In this document: positions 15,912-26,081 of the stretch, one piece after another | Position numbering within the stretch: position 1 is the first letter of the stretch | How the letters are laid out: the number at the start of each line of letters is the position of its first letter | Source: Modestobacter sp. VKM Ac-2985 | GTDB taxonomy: Bacteria > Actinomycetota > Actinomycetes > Mycobacteriales > Geodermatophilaceae | DNA: 64,000 nt | Reading direction: 5' to 3' | Assembly: GCF_026967925.1 (NCBI RefSeq) | Contig: NZ_JAPVBI010000003.1 | Coordinates: 17,745 to 81,744, forward strand | The notes under the pieces: generated by a model | Told to the model about the DNA's origin: nothing | What the model saw: the letters and a program-made list of their open reading frames with translations, nothing else | Databases searched by the model: none | Position numbers and translations under genes: made by a program

Positions 15912-16559
15912 GTGGTGGCTGAACGCATCGAGGGGCTGCGCCTGCCGCGGACGCAGCGCCGGCAGCAGATCCTGGCGGCGGCCGCTCAGGCCTTCGCCGA
16001 GACCGGGTTCCACGGCACCAGCCTGGCCGACGTAGCGACCCGGGTCGGGGTGTCCCAGCCCGGGCTGCTGCACCACTACCCGAACAAGCAGGCGCTGATC
16101 CTGGCCGTCCTCGAGGAGCGCGACGAGGAGGACTCCCGCTACCTCGACGAGACCTTCCGCGAGGCGGACCCCAGCGTCGTGGACTGGCTGATGGCGCTGT
16201 GCGAGCGCAACGCGCAGCGGCCGGAGCTGGTCCGGCTGTTCACGGTCACGGCCGCGGAGAGCCTCGACCCGGCGCACCCGGCGCACGAGTTCTTCCAGGT
16301 GCGCTACCAGCGCATCCGCACCATGGTCGCCCACCGGATCAGGGTCGACCAGGACAGGGGCCGGCTCGCTCGGAGGGTGGACCCGGAAGGTCTCGCGTCG
16401 GAGTTGATGGCTCTGATGGACGGGCTGCAGCTGCAGTGGCTCATGCAGCCACCGGTCGACATGTGCGGCCTGCTCGAGACGTCGCTGCGGCGGCTCGCGG
16501 CGGGCCCCGATGGTCAGACCGGGGCGGCGTCGCAGGTCGGGGCTCGCCAGGATGCCTGA
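15912..16559 (+). CDS. TetR-family transcriptional repressor of the sulfatase regulon
   Basis: A 215-residue one-component regulator. The helix-turn-helix is at about residues 15-60 (QILAAAAQAFAETGFHGTS, then LADVATRVGVSQPGLLHHYPNK), and the rest is a helical ligand-binding domain with no close relative that I recognise. GTG 15912 or 15915 starts the protein; an AGGGG precedes both and the frame stays open to 15849. Four palindromes of one type flank this gene and its neighbours, which makes it the obvious regulator of the GH3, sulfatase and ABC operons. Its inducer is probably a breakdown product of the imported substrate. The two DUF202 genes overlap its 3' end. Confidence 0.85.
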   Translation: MVAERIEGLRLPRTQRRQQILAAAAQAFAETGFHGTSLADVATRVGVSQPGLLHHYPNKQALILAVLEERDEEDSRYLDETFREADPSVVDWLMALCERNAQRPELVRLFTVTAAESLDPAHPAHEFFQVRYQRIRTMVAHRIRVDQDRGRLARRVDPEGLASELMALMDGLQLQWLMQPPVDMCGLLETSLRRLAAGPDGQTGAASQVGARQDA

Positions 16560-16941
16560 GGGCGCGACGGCGGAGCGGCGGGCAGACCGCCGGTTCCCGC
16601 GGCGGGTGTACGGCACGGGGGAGGAGCCGGACCCCCGGTTCAGCCTGGCCAACGAGCGCACCTTCCTCGCCTGGATGCGCACCTCGCTGGCGCTGCTGGC
16701 CGCCGGTGTGGCGCTGGAGGCGCTCGACCTCCCGATCGAGGAGGGCGTCCGTCTGGCCAGCGCGCTGGTCTTCATCGTGCTGGGTCTGCTGGCGCCCGTG
16801 CAGGCGTGGTTCGGCTGGGTGGCGACCGAGCGGGCGATGCGGCAGTCCCGGCCGCTGCCCTCCCCGCGGCTGGGCCTCCTGACCGCGGTCGGCGTCACCG
16901 TGGCCGGGTTGCTGGTGCTGATCGGGCTCTTCCTGCGGTGA
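16552..16941 (+). CDS. YidH/DUF202 family small membrane protein
   Basis: A 129-residue protein with the DUF202 motif FSLANERTFLAWMRTSLALLAAGVAL (here broken in two for description: the ANERTFLAW core and its following helix). Three transmembrane helices are predicted at about residues 40-60, 70-90 and 105-127. The function of DUF202 proteins is unknown. ATG 16552 lies inside the last codons of the TetR gene (8-base overlap), so it is translated together with the regulator. It is followed by a second DUF202 gene. Confidence 0.85.
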   Translation: MPEGATAERRADRRFPRRVYGTGEEPDPRFSLANERTFLAWMRTSLALLAAGVALEALDLPIEEGVRLASALVFIVLGLLAPVQAWFGWVATERAMRQSRPLPSPRLGLLTAVGVTVAGLLVLIGLFLR

Positions 16942-17282
16942 CCCGTTCCTCGGGCCGGGTGTTCGACGCCGGTCTCCAGGCCGAGCGCACCGCGCTGGCC
17001 TGGCGGCGCACCGCGCTGGCCATGGCCGTGGGGGCGGTCGGTGCCGGCCGGCTGGCCGTACCGGTGCTCGGGGTCCTCGCGCTGGTGGCCGCCGCGGTCG
17101 GGCTGGTGCAAGCGGCGCTCGTCGCGCTGGCGGCGCGCCGCCGGTACCGGGTCGTGCACCGGTCGCTGACCGACCGCGGTGATCTGACCGGTGTCCGACA
17201 GGCCGGGGTGCCGATCGCGGCGCTCGCCTGCTCCGGAGTGCTCATCGGCCTCCTGGCGCTCGCCTTCGTCCTCGGCGACTGA
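16938..17282 (+). CDS. Second DUF202 family small membrane protein
   Basis: A 114-residue protein with the related motif GLQAERTALAWRRTALAM at residues 12-29 and three hydrophobic helices. Its GTG overlaps the stop of the first DUF202 gene (GTGA). Tandem DUF202 genes of unlike sequence often occur together and may form a heteromer. Here they are coupled to a TetR gene ahead of a sulfatase operon; any role in transport or in sensing is speculation. Confidence 0.83.
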   Translation: MTRSSGRVFDAGLQAERTALAWRRTALAMAVGAVGAGRLAVPVLGVLALVAAAVGLVQAALVALAARRRYRVVHRSLTDRGDLTGVRQAGVPIAALACSGVLIGLLALAFVLGD

Positions 17283-17300
17283 GGGTCGGCCGGTCACCTC

Positions 17301-17329
17301 TTGGCGACTTACCGAGTGATCGGTAAGTT
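17301..17329 (+). promoter_or_regulatory. Promoter with embedded TetR operator C (first sulfatase)
   Basis: TTGGCG (17301-17306) and TAAGTT (17324-17329) are exactly 17 bases apart. The palindrome ACTTACCGA-GTGA-TCGGTAAGT (17307-17328) fills the spacer and most of the -10 box. A bound repressor would block RNA polymerase directly. The predicted leader is about 60 bases. Confidence 0.78.
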
Positions 17330-17394
17330 AGCTGGGTCACGTCGCTGCCGACCGGGCGGGCGACGGGCGACCCGATCAGGAAGAGGCGATCGCA

Positions 17395-19041
17395 GTGCGG
17401 CGACCGAACGTGCTCTGGATCAGCACCCACGACATCAACCCCCATCTGGGCTGTTACGAGGGCGTGTACCCGGGCGCCGAGTACGCGGTCACCCCGCGGC
17501 TGGACCAGCTGGCCGCCGAGGGGGTCGTCTACGACAACGCCTTCGCCAGCGCCCCGGTGTGCGCGCCGTCCCGGTCGGCGATCTACACCGGCTGCCACCC
17601 GATCTCCATCGGGACCATGCACATGCGCACCAAGGCAGTGCCCCCACCGGAGGTGAAGCTCTTCACCGAGTACTTCCGGGCGGCCGGCTGGTACACGACG
17701 AACAACTGGTTCACCGACTTCCAGGTGCAGACGCCCGGCACGGCCTTCGACGACTGCAGCGAGACGGCGCACTGGCGCAATCGGCCCACCGACGACACCC
17801 CGTTCTTCGCCACCTTCCAGGGCATGATCACGCACGAGTCGCAGATCTACCTCGATGACGAGGCGTTCGCGGCGCGCACCTCGCGGGTGTTGCCCGAGGA
17901 GCGGCACGACCCGGCCGAGGCGCCGCTGCCGCCGTACCACCCGGACACCCCGGTGTTCCGGCAGGCCTGGGCGCGCTACGCCGACCTGATCACCGAGATG
18001 GACCACTGGGCGGGGGAGATCCTCGACCAGCTGGCCGACGACGGGCTCGCGGAGGACACCATCGTCGTGTTCTGGAGCGAGCACGGGCTGGGCATGCCAC
18101 GCGGCAAGCGCTGGTCCTACGAGAGCGGGCTGCGCGAGCCGCTGATCGTCCGCTGGCCGGGTGTCCTCGCCCCGGGCCAGCGGCGCACCGAGATCATCCA
18201 GCTGATGGACCTCGCGCCGACGATGCTCGAGGTCTGCGGCCTCCCCGTCCCGGAGCACGTGCAGGCCAAGCCGTTCCTCGACCGCACCGGTGCGTTCCTG
18301 CAGCAGAACGAGCACGCCTTCGGCGGGCGGGACCGGATGGACGTGCAGGAGGACACCTGCCGCACCGTGCGCGACGAGCGGTACCGCTACATCCGCAACC
18401 TGCACCCCGACCGCTCGGGGATGCAGCACTGCGAGTACCCCGACCACCTCGCGACCTGGGCGGAGTACCGGCGGTTGCACTCCCTGGAGGGCAACCAGCT
18501 GGCCGCCGGGCAGGTGCGCGACGTGCTCACCCCGCTGCAGCGTTCGGTGGTGGCGGCCAGCAAGCCCGCCGAGGAGCTCTACGACCTGCAGCAGGACCCG
18601 CACGAGACGGTCGACCTGGCCGGCTCCCCGGAGCACGCCGGCGTCCTCGACCGGCTGCGACACGCGCTGGACGGCTGGATCGACGAGGTCGGCGACCTCG
18701 GCCAGCTGCCCGAGGAGGAGCTGATCGAGCAGTGGCGGCCCGGCGGGCGGCTGCGCCCGACCGAGGCTCCCCAGGTACGCGTCGAGGACGGTCGGCTGGT
18801 CGCCACCTGTGCCACGGACGGCGCGTCCATCGGCTGGACCACCGACCCGGCCGGGGAGGTGGTTCCCGCGTCCTTCCTCAAGGGCGCCATCGGCTCGCCG
18901 GAGCAGGACGGGCGGTACTGGCGGCTCTACAGCGGCCCGGTGGACCTGCCGGCGGTCGAGCACGTCTGGGTGCGCGCCTGGCGGCTCGGCCACGAGCCCA
19001 GCGACGACGTCGCCGTGCCGGTCCCGCGGTCCACGAGCTGA
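17395..19041 (+). CDS. Type I sulfatase 1 (formylglycine-dependent)
   Basis: A 548-residue sulfatase of the alkaline-phosphatase fold. The modification motif Cys56-Ala-Pro-Ser-Arg60 (VCAPSRSAIYTG) shows that Cys56 should become the catalytic formylglycine. Metal ligands are expected from NVLWISTHDIN at the N-terminus and WSEHGLGMPRGKRW near residue 225-238. GTG 17395 follows AGGAAGAGG. No signal peptide is seen, so it acts in the cytoplasm on sulfate esters of an imported substrate. The last 110 residues form an extra C-terminal beta-rich domain without clear relatives. It has its own operator-bearing promoter. Substrate unknown. Confidence 0.9.
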   Translation: MRRPNVLWISTHDINPHLGCYEGVYPGAEYAVTPRLDQLAAEGVVYDNAFASAPVCAPSRSAIYTGCHPISIGTMHMRTKAVPPPEVKLFTEYFRAAGWYTTNNWFTDFQVQTPGTAFDDCSETAHWRNRPTDDTPFFATFQGMITHESQIYLDDEAFAARTSRVLPEERHDPAEAPLPPYHPDTPVFRQAWARYADLITEMDHWAGEILDQLADDGLAEDTIVVFWSEHGLGMPRGKRWSYESGLREPLIVRWPGVLAPGQRRTEIIQLMDLAPTMLEVCGLPVPEHVQAKPFLDRTGAFLQQNEHAFGGRDRMDVQEDTCRTVRDERYRYIRNLHPDRSGMQHCEYPDHLATWAEYRRLHSLEGNQLAAGQVRDVLTPLQRSVVAASKPAEELYDLQQDPHETVDLAGSPEHAGVLDRLRHALDGWIDEVGDLGQLPEEELIEQWRPGGRLRPTEAPQVRVEDGRLVATCATDGASIGWTTDPAGEVVPASFLKGAIGSPEQDGRYWRLYSGPVDLPAVEHVWVRAWRLGHEPSDDVAVPVPRSTS

Positions 19042-19091
19042 CCAGGTCGGCTTCATAACGTTTCGGTGACGGCGGCTCCCTCCTCTTTCCT

Positions 19092-19113
19092 ACTTACCGA
19101 GCACTCGGTAAGT
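19092..19113. promoter_or_regulatory. TetR-type operator D (transporter operon)
   Basis: ACTTACCGA-GCAC-TCGGTAAGT is a perfect 9-bp inverted repeat overlapping a TAAGTT -10 box (19109-19114). The -35 is weak (TTTCCT at 19086-19091). It sits about 105 bases before the binding-protein start and should control the whole operon down to 33.6 kb. Confidence 0.8.
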
Positions 19114-19218
19114 TACCTACGTCACGTGGTCGGCGTCACACGCCGCCCGTGCCCGCTGTGCCCTCCCGGCGCCCGTCACGCGACGGCCCCGGCTCAGAAC
19201 TCATCGAGGAGTCTGTCC

Positions 19219-20772
19219 ATGCGGAAGTCCACCACCCCCCGTCGTCGCCAGGCGGGAGTCGCCGTCGTCGCGCTGGCGTCGTTGCTCGCCGCCGGCTGCA
19301 GCTCGGCCGTCAACCAGGCCGAGGAGGCCACCGCCTCGGGGGGGAGCGGCGAGTGCCAGCAAGGCGGAACGGTGGTCGCCGCGAACTCGTCGGCCCCCGA
19401 GGTCAGCCGGGTGTTCGCGCAGAGCGCGACCAACCTGCTGTGGGTGCGCGCCGTCTTCGAGCCGCTGATCAACGTCTCGACCGCCGCGCTCGACGACCCC
19501 CAGCCGGCGCTCGCCACCGAGTGGGAGATCAGCGACGACGGCCTCAGCGCCGTGCTGCAGCTCCGCGAGGGCGTCACCTTCCACTCCGGCCGCGCGTTCA
19601 CCGCCGACGACGTCGTCTTCACGATCCAGCAGGCGCTCGACCCGGCAACCGTCTCCGACGTCAAGGCGATCCTCGCCGGCTGGGAGGTGGAGGCGACCGG
19701 GGAGCACGAGGTGACCATCACCTCGGCCACGCCGCTGACGGACACCCTGGCCAGCACGCTGGCGCTGACCCCGATCGTGGACTCGGAGAGCTACGCGGGT
19801 CTGGCCGACGGTTCACAGCTCGTCGGCACCGGACCCTTCACGGTCGAGAGCTACACACCCGGCGCCGACATCGTGCTCGCCAAGAACACCGACTACTGGC
19901 AGGACGGGCTCCCGTACCTGGACCGCATCGAGAGCACGACGATCGGCGACTCCACCGCCCAGGTGTCGTCGTTGCGGTCCGGCCGGGCCCAGCTCTCCAG
20001 CGGTCTGACGGTCCAGGACGCGCTCTCGGTCACCGAGGGCAGCCCGCAGTTCGAGCTGCTGGACACCATCAACGGGACGTACCCGATCATCCTGGACGCC
20101 GTGGAGGACCAGCGGGTCCGCCAGGCCATCGGCTACGCCATCGACAAGGACCGGATCAACGAGCAGGTCTTCGGCGGGCGCGGGACGACGGACGGCCTCT
20201 ACTGGGCCGCCGCCTCGGACACCTACCCGGAGGACCTCGCCGGCGCCTACGACTACGACCCCGAGCAGGCGCGGCAGCTGATCGAGGAGGCCGGGGCCGC
20301 CGGCACGGAGGTGCCGATCACGATCATCAACCTGCCGGTCATCGCCGCGGAGTACGAGATCATCGCCAACAACCTCACCGAGGTCGGGCTCACCCCGTCG
20401 CTCACCGCGCTGGCGCCGCCGGACTACCAGCAGCGGCTGTCGGCGGGTACGGGGGGCAACTTCCTCTCCCTCCGCGGCCTGAACGGCTCGCCGTCGTTCC
20501 TGCTGCAGACCAACGCCGACCTGCGGCTGGAGGGTGCGCACCGCCAGTTCGACACCCCCGAGTACACGGAGCTGGCCACCGCCGTGATCGAGGCCACCAG
20601 CCCCGAGGAGAGCGCGGAGGCCGTGTACGAGCTCACCGAGTACATGAACGAGCAGGCGTTCCTGCACTCGCTGGTGACCGCGCCCGGGGCGGCCGTGCAG
20701 GCCACCGACCTGCAGGACGTCGACGTGGTGCTCGGCGGGTGGGTCCCCGCGGCCACCTGCTACACCGAGTGA
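19219..20772 (+). CDS. Oligopeptide-family ABC transporter substrate-binding lipoprotein
   Basis: A 517-residue SBP_bac_5 protein. It opens with a lipoprotein signal ending in the lipobox LAAGC, so it is anchored outside the membrane. Family landmarks include LREGVTFHSGRAFTADDVVFTIQ near residue 120 and LVGTGPFTVESY near residue 205. This cluster C fold binds peptides, nickel, or oligosaccharides such as cello- and xylo-oligosaccharides. Because the operon encodes sulfatases and glycosidases and no peptidase, a sulfated oligosaccharide or glycoside is the likely ligand. It is first in the operon behind operator D, and a large hairpin follows. Confidence 0.88.
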   Translation: MRKSTTPRRRQAGVAVVALASLLAAGCSSAVNQAEEATASGGSGECQQGGTVVAANSSAPEVSRVFAQSATNLLWVRAVFEPLINVSTAALDDPQPALATEWEISDDGLSAVLQLREGVTFHSGRAFTADDVVFTIQQALDPATVSDVKAILAGWEVEATGEHEVTITSATPLTDTLASTLALTPIVDSESYAGLADGSQLVGTGPFTVESYTPGADIVLAKNTDYWQDGLPYLDRIESTTIGDSTAQVSSLRSGRAQLSSGLTVQDALSVTEGSPQFELLDTINGTYPIILDAVEDQRVRQAIGYAIDKDRINEQVFGGRGTTDGLYWAAASDTYPEDLAGAYDYDPEQARQLIEEAGAAGTEVPITIINLPVIAAEYEIIANNLTEVGLTPSLTALAPPDYQQRLSAGTGGNFLSLRGLNGSPSFLLQTNADLRLEGAHRQFDTPEYTELATAVIEATSPEESAEAVYELTEYMNEQAFLHSLVTAPGAAVQATDLQDVDVVLGGWVPAATCYTE

Positions 20773-20786
20773 CCCGCTAGGACCGA

Positions 20787-20838
20787 CCCGGCCGGGTGCG
20801 CGGCGCTGAGGAGCACCGGCAGCGCGCGCCCGGCCGGG
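20787..20838 (+). terminator. Large hairpin after the binding-protein gene
   Basis: CCCGGCCGGG at 20787-20796 pairs with the identical palindrome at 20829-20838, and GCGCTG pairs with CAGCGC inside it. The position matches the hairpin in the ribose-type operon and probably lowers expression of the permease genes relative to the binding protein. Confidence 0.5.
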
Positions 20839-20890
20839 ACCTGCCGGGCTGCCGCCCGCACGTCGTCCCTTCCCGATGAGGAGTGCATTC

Positions 20891-21010
20891 GTGAGCAAGC
20901 CCGCAACCGCCGCCCGGCCGGGTGGCGGTCGGACCCGGCCGGCCCCGGTGAGTCGCCGGGTCGTGCCGGCCGCCGGCCGGACGTCCCGCGACCCGGGTCG
21001 GGTCGGCTGA
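20891..21010 (+). CDS. Possible 39-residue leader/coupling ORF
   Basis: A GTG preceded by GAGGAG at a good distance opens a 39-codon frame rich in Arg, Pro and Gly that stops one base before the permease ATG at 21012. The permease itself lacks a clear ribosome-binding site, so this small frame could deliver ribosomes to it. No homologue is recognised, and the base composition is that of spacer DNA. It may not encode a functional peptide. Confidence 0.3.
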   Translation: MSKPATAARPGGGRTRPAPVSRRVVPAAGRTSRDPGRVG

Positions 21011-21011
21011 C

Positions 21012-21956
21012 ATGACCCGCTTCTTGATCCGGCGGATCCCGTCGGTCGCGCTGGTGCTGGTCGCGACCAGCGTCATCGCGTTCCTGCTGCCGCGGCTCGT
21101 GCCCGGCGACCCCGCCGCGGTCGTCGCCGGCCCGGACGCGTCGGCCGAGACGATCGCGGCCATCCGCACCGAGCTGGGTCTGGACCGCCCGCTGGTCAGC
21201 CAGTACTTCGACTGGATCGGCGGTCTGTTCACCGGCGACCTCGGTCAGTCGCTGCGGTTCAACCGGCCGGTGTCCGAGCTGATCGGCGACCGGCTGGTCA
21301 GCACCCTGGAGCTGGCCCTGCTGTCCGGTGTGCTGCTCATCGTCTTCGGCATCGGGCTCGGCATCCTCGCCGGTTCGACCCGCTCCCGGTGGGCCCGGGT
21401 GCTCGTCGAGGGCACCAACACCGGCCTGCTGGCCGCCCCGCCGTTCCTCGTCGGCCTGCTGCTCATCCTGCTGTTCGGCGTCGCCTTCCGGGTGCTGCCC
21501 ACCAGCGGTGAGGTGGCGGTGCTGGACGACCCGGGCATCGGCATCCAGTACCTGATCCTGCCGGCGCTGGCCCTCGCGCTGCCGATGTCGGCGGGTGTCG
21601 CCCGGTTGGTGCAGACCCGGATGCTCGCGGTGCGGCAGGAGGACTTCATCGACCTCGCCGTGTCCAAGGGCGTGCCGCCGCGGCGGATCGACGTCCGGCA
21701 CGTGCTGCGCAACAGCCTGGGCCCCGCCGTCGTCGCGATCGGCATCCGGTTCGGTGACCTGCTCGCCGGTGCGGTGGTCATCGAGGCCATCTTCGCCCGC
21801 AACGGCCTCGGGCAGCTGGCGGTGTCCGGCGCGCAGAGCGCCGACTACACCGTCGTCCAGGTGCTCATCGTCGGTGCCGTCTTCATCGCCGTGATCGGCC
21901 AGCTGCTCACCGAGGTCGTGCTGGCCGCCCTCGATCCCCGCGTCCGATTGGGCTGA
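21012..21956 (+). CDS. Oligopeptide-family ABC transporter permease (DppB type)
   Basis: A 314-residue membrane protein with six hydrophobic helices. The N-terminal RFLIRRIPSVALVLVATSVIAFLLPRLVPGDP is the standard DppB/OppB opening (shown here only as landmark), and the ATPase-contact loop around residues 215-240 has DFIDLAVSKGVPPRRI. It pairs with the DppC-type permease encoded six bases downstream. Confidence 0.9.
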   Translation: MTRFLIRRIPSVALVLVATSVIAFLLPRLVPGDPAAVVAGPDASAETIAAIRTELGLDRPLVSQYFDWIGGLFTGDLGQSLRFNRPVSELIGDRLVSTLELALLSGVLLIVFGIGLGILAGSTRSRWARVLVEGTNTGLLAAPPFLVGLLLILLFGVAFRVLPTSGEVAVLDDPGIGIQYLILPALALALPMSAGVARLVQTRMLAVRQEDFIDLAVSKGVPPRRIDVRHVLRNSLGPAVVAIGIRFGDLLAGAVVIEAIFARNGLGQLAVSGAQSADYTVVQVLIVGAVFIAVIGQLLTEVVLAALDPRVRLG

Positions 21957-21961
21957 CAGAC

Positions 21962-22893
21962 ATGACCCGAGCACTACCTGACCCTGATTCCCCCGCCGCC
22001 GGCGGGACCGGACCGGCCGTGGAGGACACGGCGCACCAGGTCCCGGAGACGGGCCGGTCCCGGCGCCCGCGCGGCGGCGGTGCCTGGTCCCGGTACGCCA
22101 GCGCGCTCCGCACGCCCAAGGGCATGGCGGCCGCGATCCTGCTGGTGGTGTTGATCGGCGGCGCCTTGCTGGCGCCGGTGATCTTCCCCGGCGGCTACGA
22201 CCAGCAGGCCCGAGGCGCCCTGCAGGGACCTTCGGGTGCCCACCCGCTGGGCACCGACGAGTTCGGCCGGGACATCCTGGTGCGGACCGTCTACGGCCTG
22301 CGAACCGACCTGAGCCTCATCCTCACCGCAGTGCCGGTGAGCCTGGTGATCGGCACCCTGCTGGGCCTGGCCGGCTACGTCTCCAAGCCGCTGGGTGCGG
22401 TGTTCCAGCGGGTGCTGGACATCATCCTCGGCTTCCCCGGGCTGATCCTCGGCATCATGATCGTGCTGGTCATCGGGACCGGGTGGCTGGCGCTCTTCCT
22501 GGCCATCGCGGTCGCCGGCCTCCCCGGCTTCGGACGCATGGCCCGCGGTGGGCTGCTGTCGGAGGAGCAGCGGGAGTACGTGCTCGCCGCGCGCGTCCTC
22601 GGCGTCAAGCGCTCGACGATCATGGTCCGGCACATCCTGCCGAACGTGGTCGACCCGCTGCTGGTGCAGGCCTCGGTGTTCATGGTCATCGCGATCTTCA
22701 TCGAGGCCGGCCTGAGCATCGTCGGCCTGGGCATCAACCCGCCGAACCCCTCGCTCGGCGCGATGCTCAACGTCGGCGCGCGGTACGTGCAGACGCTGCC
22801 GAGCTACGTCATCGGCCCCGGCGTGATGCTGCTGCTGCTCGCGCTGGCCTTCACCCTCCTGTCCGATGCTCTCAACCAGGCGGCGACCCGGCG

Positions 22894-22897
<4 letters not shown>
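21962..22897 (+). CDS. Oligopeptide-family ABC transporter permease (DppC type)
   Basis: A 311-residue protein with a Pro/Gly/Arg-rich head of about 45 residues and six transmembrane helices. The DppC signature HPLGTDEFGRDILVRTVYG is at about residues 95-113, and EYVLAARVLGVKRSTIMVRH is the coupling loop. Its stop overlaps the ATPase start (ATGA), and it forms the heterodimeric pore with the DppB-type protein. Confidence 0.9.
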
Positions 22898-25013
<2,116 letters not shown>

Positions 25014-25017
<4 letters not shown>

Positions 25018-25973
25018 GCGGGGCCTGCTGCTCGCCGGCCCGGGGGGCGGACTCCGCACCCCCGGGGCGGGGCGCGGCGGGGCCGGTTCCCCGGGTGGCC
25101 CCGGCGGGCACCGTGGTGGGCCGGGACGCGATGGTCGACCTGCCGGGTGGGGCCTTCCGGATGGGCACCGAGGACGCCGACGGCTTCCCCTCGGACGGCG
25201 AGGGGCCGGTGCGCACCGTCGAGCTCTCCCCGTTCCTGATCGACCGGTACGCGGTCTCCAACACGGACTTCGCCGCCTTCGTCGCGGCCACCGGGTACGT
25301 CACCGAGGCCGAGCGGTTCGGCTGGTCCTACGTCTTCGCCGGCTTCCTGCCGGGGGAGCTGCGCCGCATCTCCCCTCGCCCGGACGTCACCCCGTGGTGG
25401 GCGGCGGTCACCGGCGCCGACTGGCGCCGGCCGGAGGGGCCGGGCAGCTCGGTGGACGAGCGGGAGGACCACCCGGTGGTGCACGTGTCCTGGGACGACG
25501 CGGCCGCCTACGCCGGCTGGGCGGGCAAGCGGCTGCCGACCGAGGCGGAGTGGGAGTGCGCCGCCCGCGGCGGGCTCGACCAGCGTCGCTACCCCTGGGG
25601 CGACGTGCTCACCCCGGACGGTGCGCACCGGGCCAACATCTGGCAGGGCCGGTTCCCGGTGAAGAACACCACCGAGGACGGCTTCGCCGGGACGGCGCCG
25701 GTCGACGCCTTCCCGCCCAACGGCCTCGGGCTGCACCAGATGGCGGGCAACGTCTGGGAGTGGTGCGCCGACTGGTGGGGGACCGACCACCCGACCGGCC
25801 AGGTCCGCGACCCGGCCGGGCCGGCGGCCGGCCCCGGCAAGGTCATGCGCGGCGGCTCCTACCTCTGCCACGACAGCTACTGCAACCGCTACCGGGTGGC
25901 CGCGCGCACCCGCAACGAGCTCGGCGCCGCCGGCGGGAACACCGGCTTCCGCTGCGCCCGGGACGCCGACTGA
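25014..25973 (+). CDS. Formylglycine-generating enzyme (sulfatase-modifying factor)
   Basis: A 319-residue SUMF1/FGE protein. The N-terminus has the CCSP motif often seen in true FGEs, and the C-terminal active site GGSYLCHDSYCNRYR carries the copper-binding pair Cys285 and Cys290, with NTGFRC at the end. These residues separate real aerobic FGEs from the many FGE-fold proteins of other function. It oxidises the Cys of the CxPxR motif in sulfatases to formylglycine, so it activates the three sulfatases encoded around it. It is translationally coupled to the transporter ATPase gene (GTGA), so enzyme activation is co-expressed with substrate import. Confidence 0.93.
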
Positions 25974-26021
25974 GCCGCTGGCCGCTCCCGGGTCTCCCCG
26001 CCCGGCCCAGGTCGCGGGGAC

Positions 26022-26042
26022 CGGCGGTGTGACGCACCGCCG
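26022..26042 (+). terminator. Small intra-operon hairpin
   Basis: CGGCGGTG, five bases, CACCGCCG form an 8-bp perfect stem in the 108-base gap between the FGE gene and sulfatase 2. It may be an attenuator or processing site. No T-run follows. Confidence 0.35.
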
Positions 26043-26081
26043 CCGGCCCCCGCCCCACCCCACCCCACCCAGGAGACCGAC

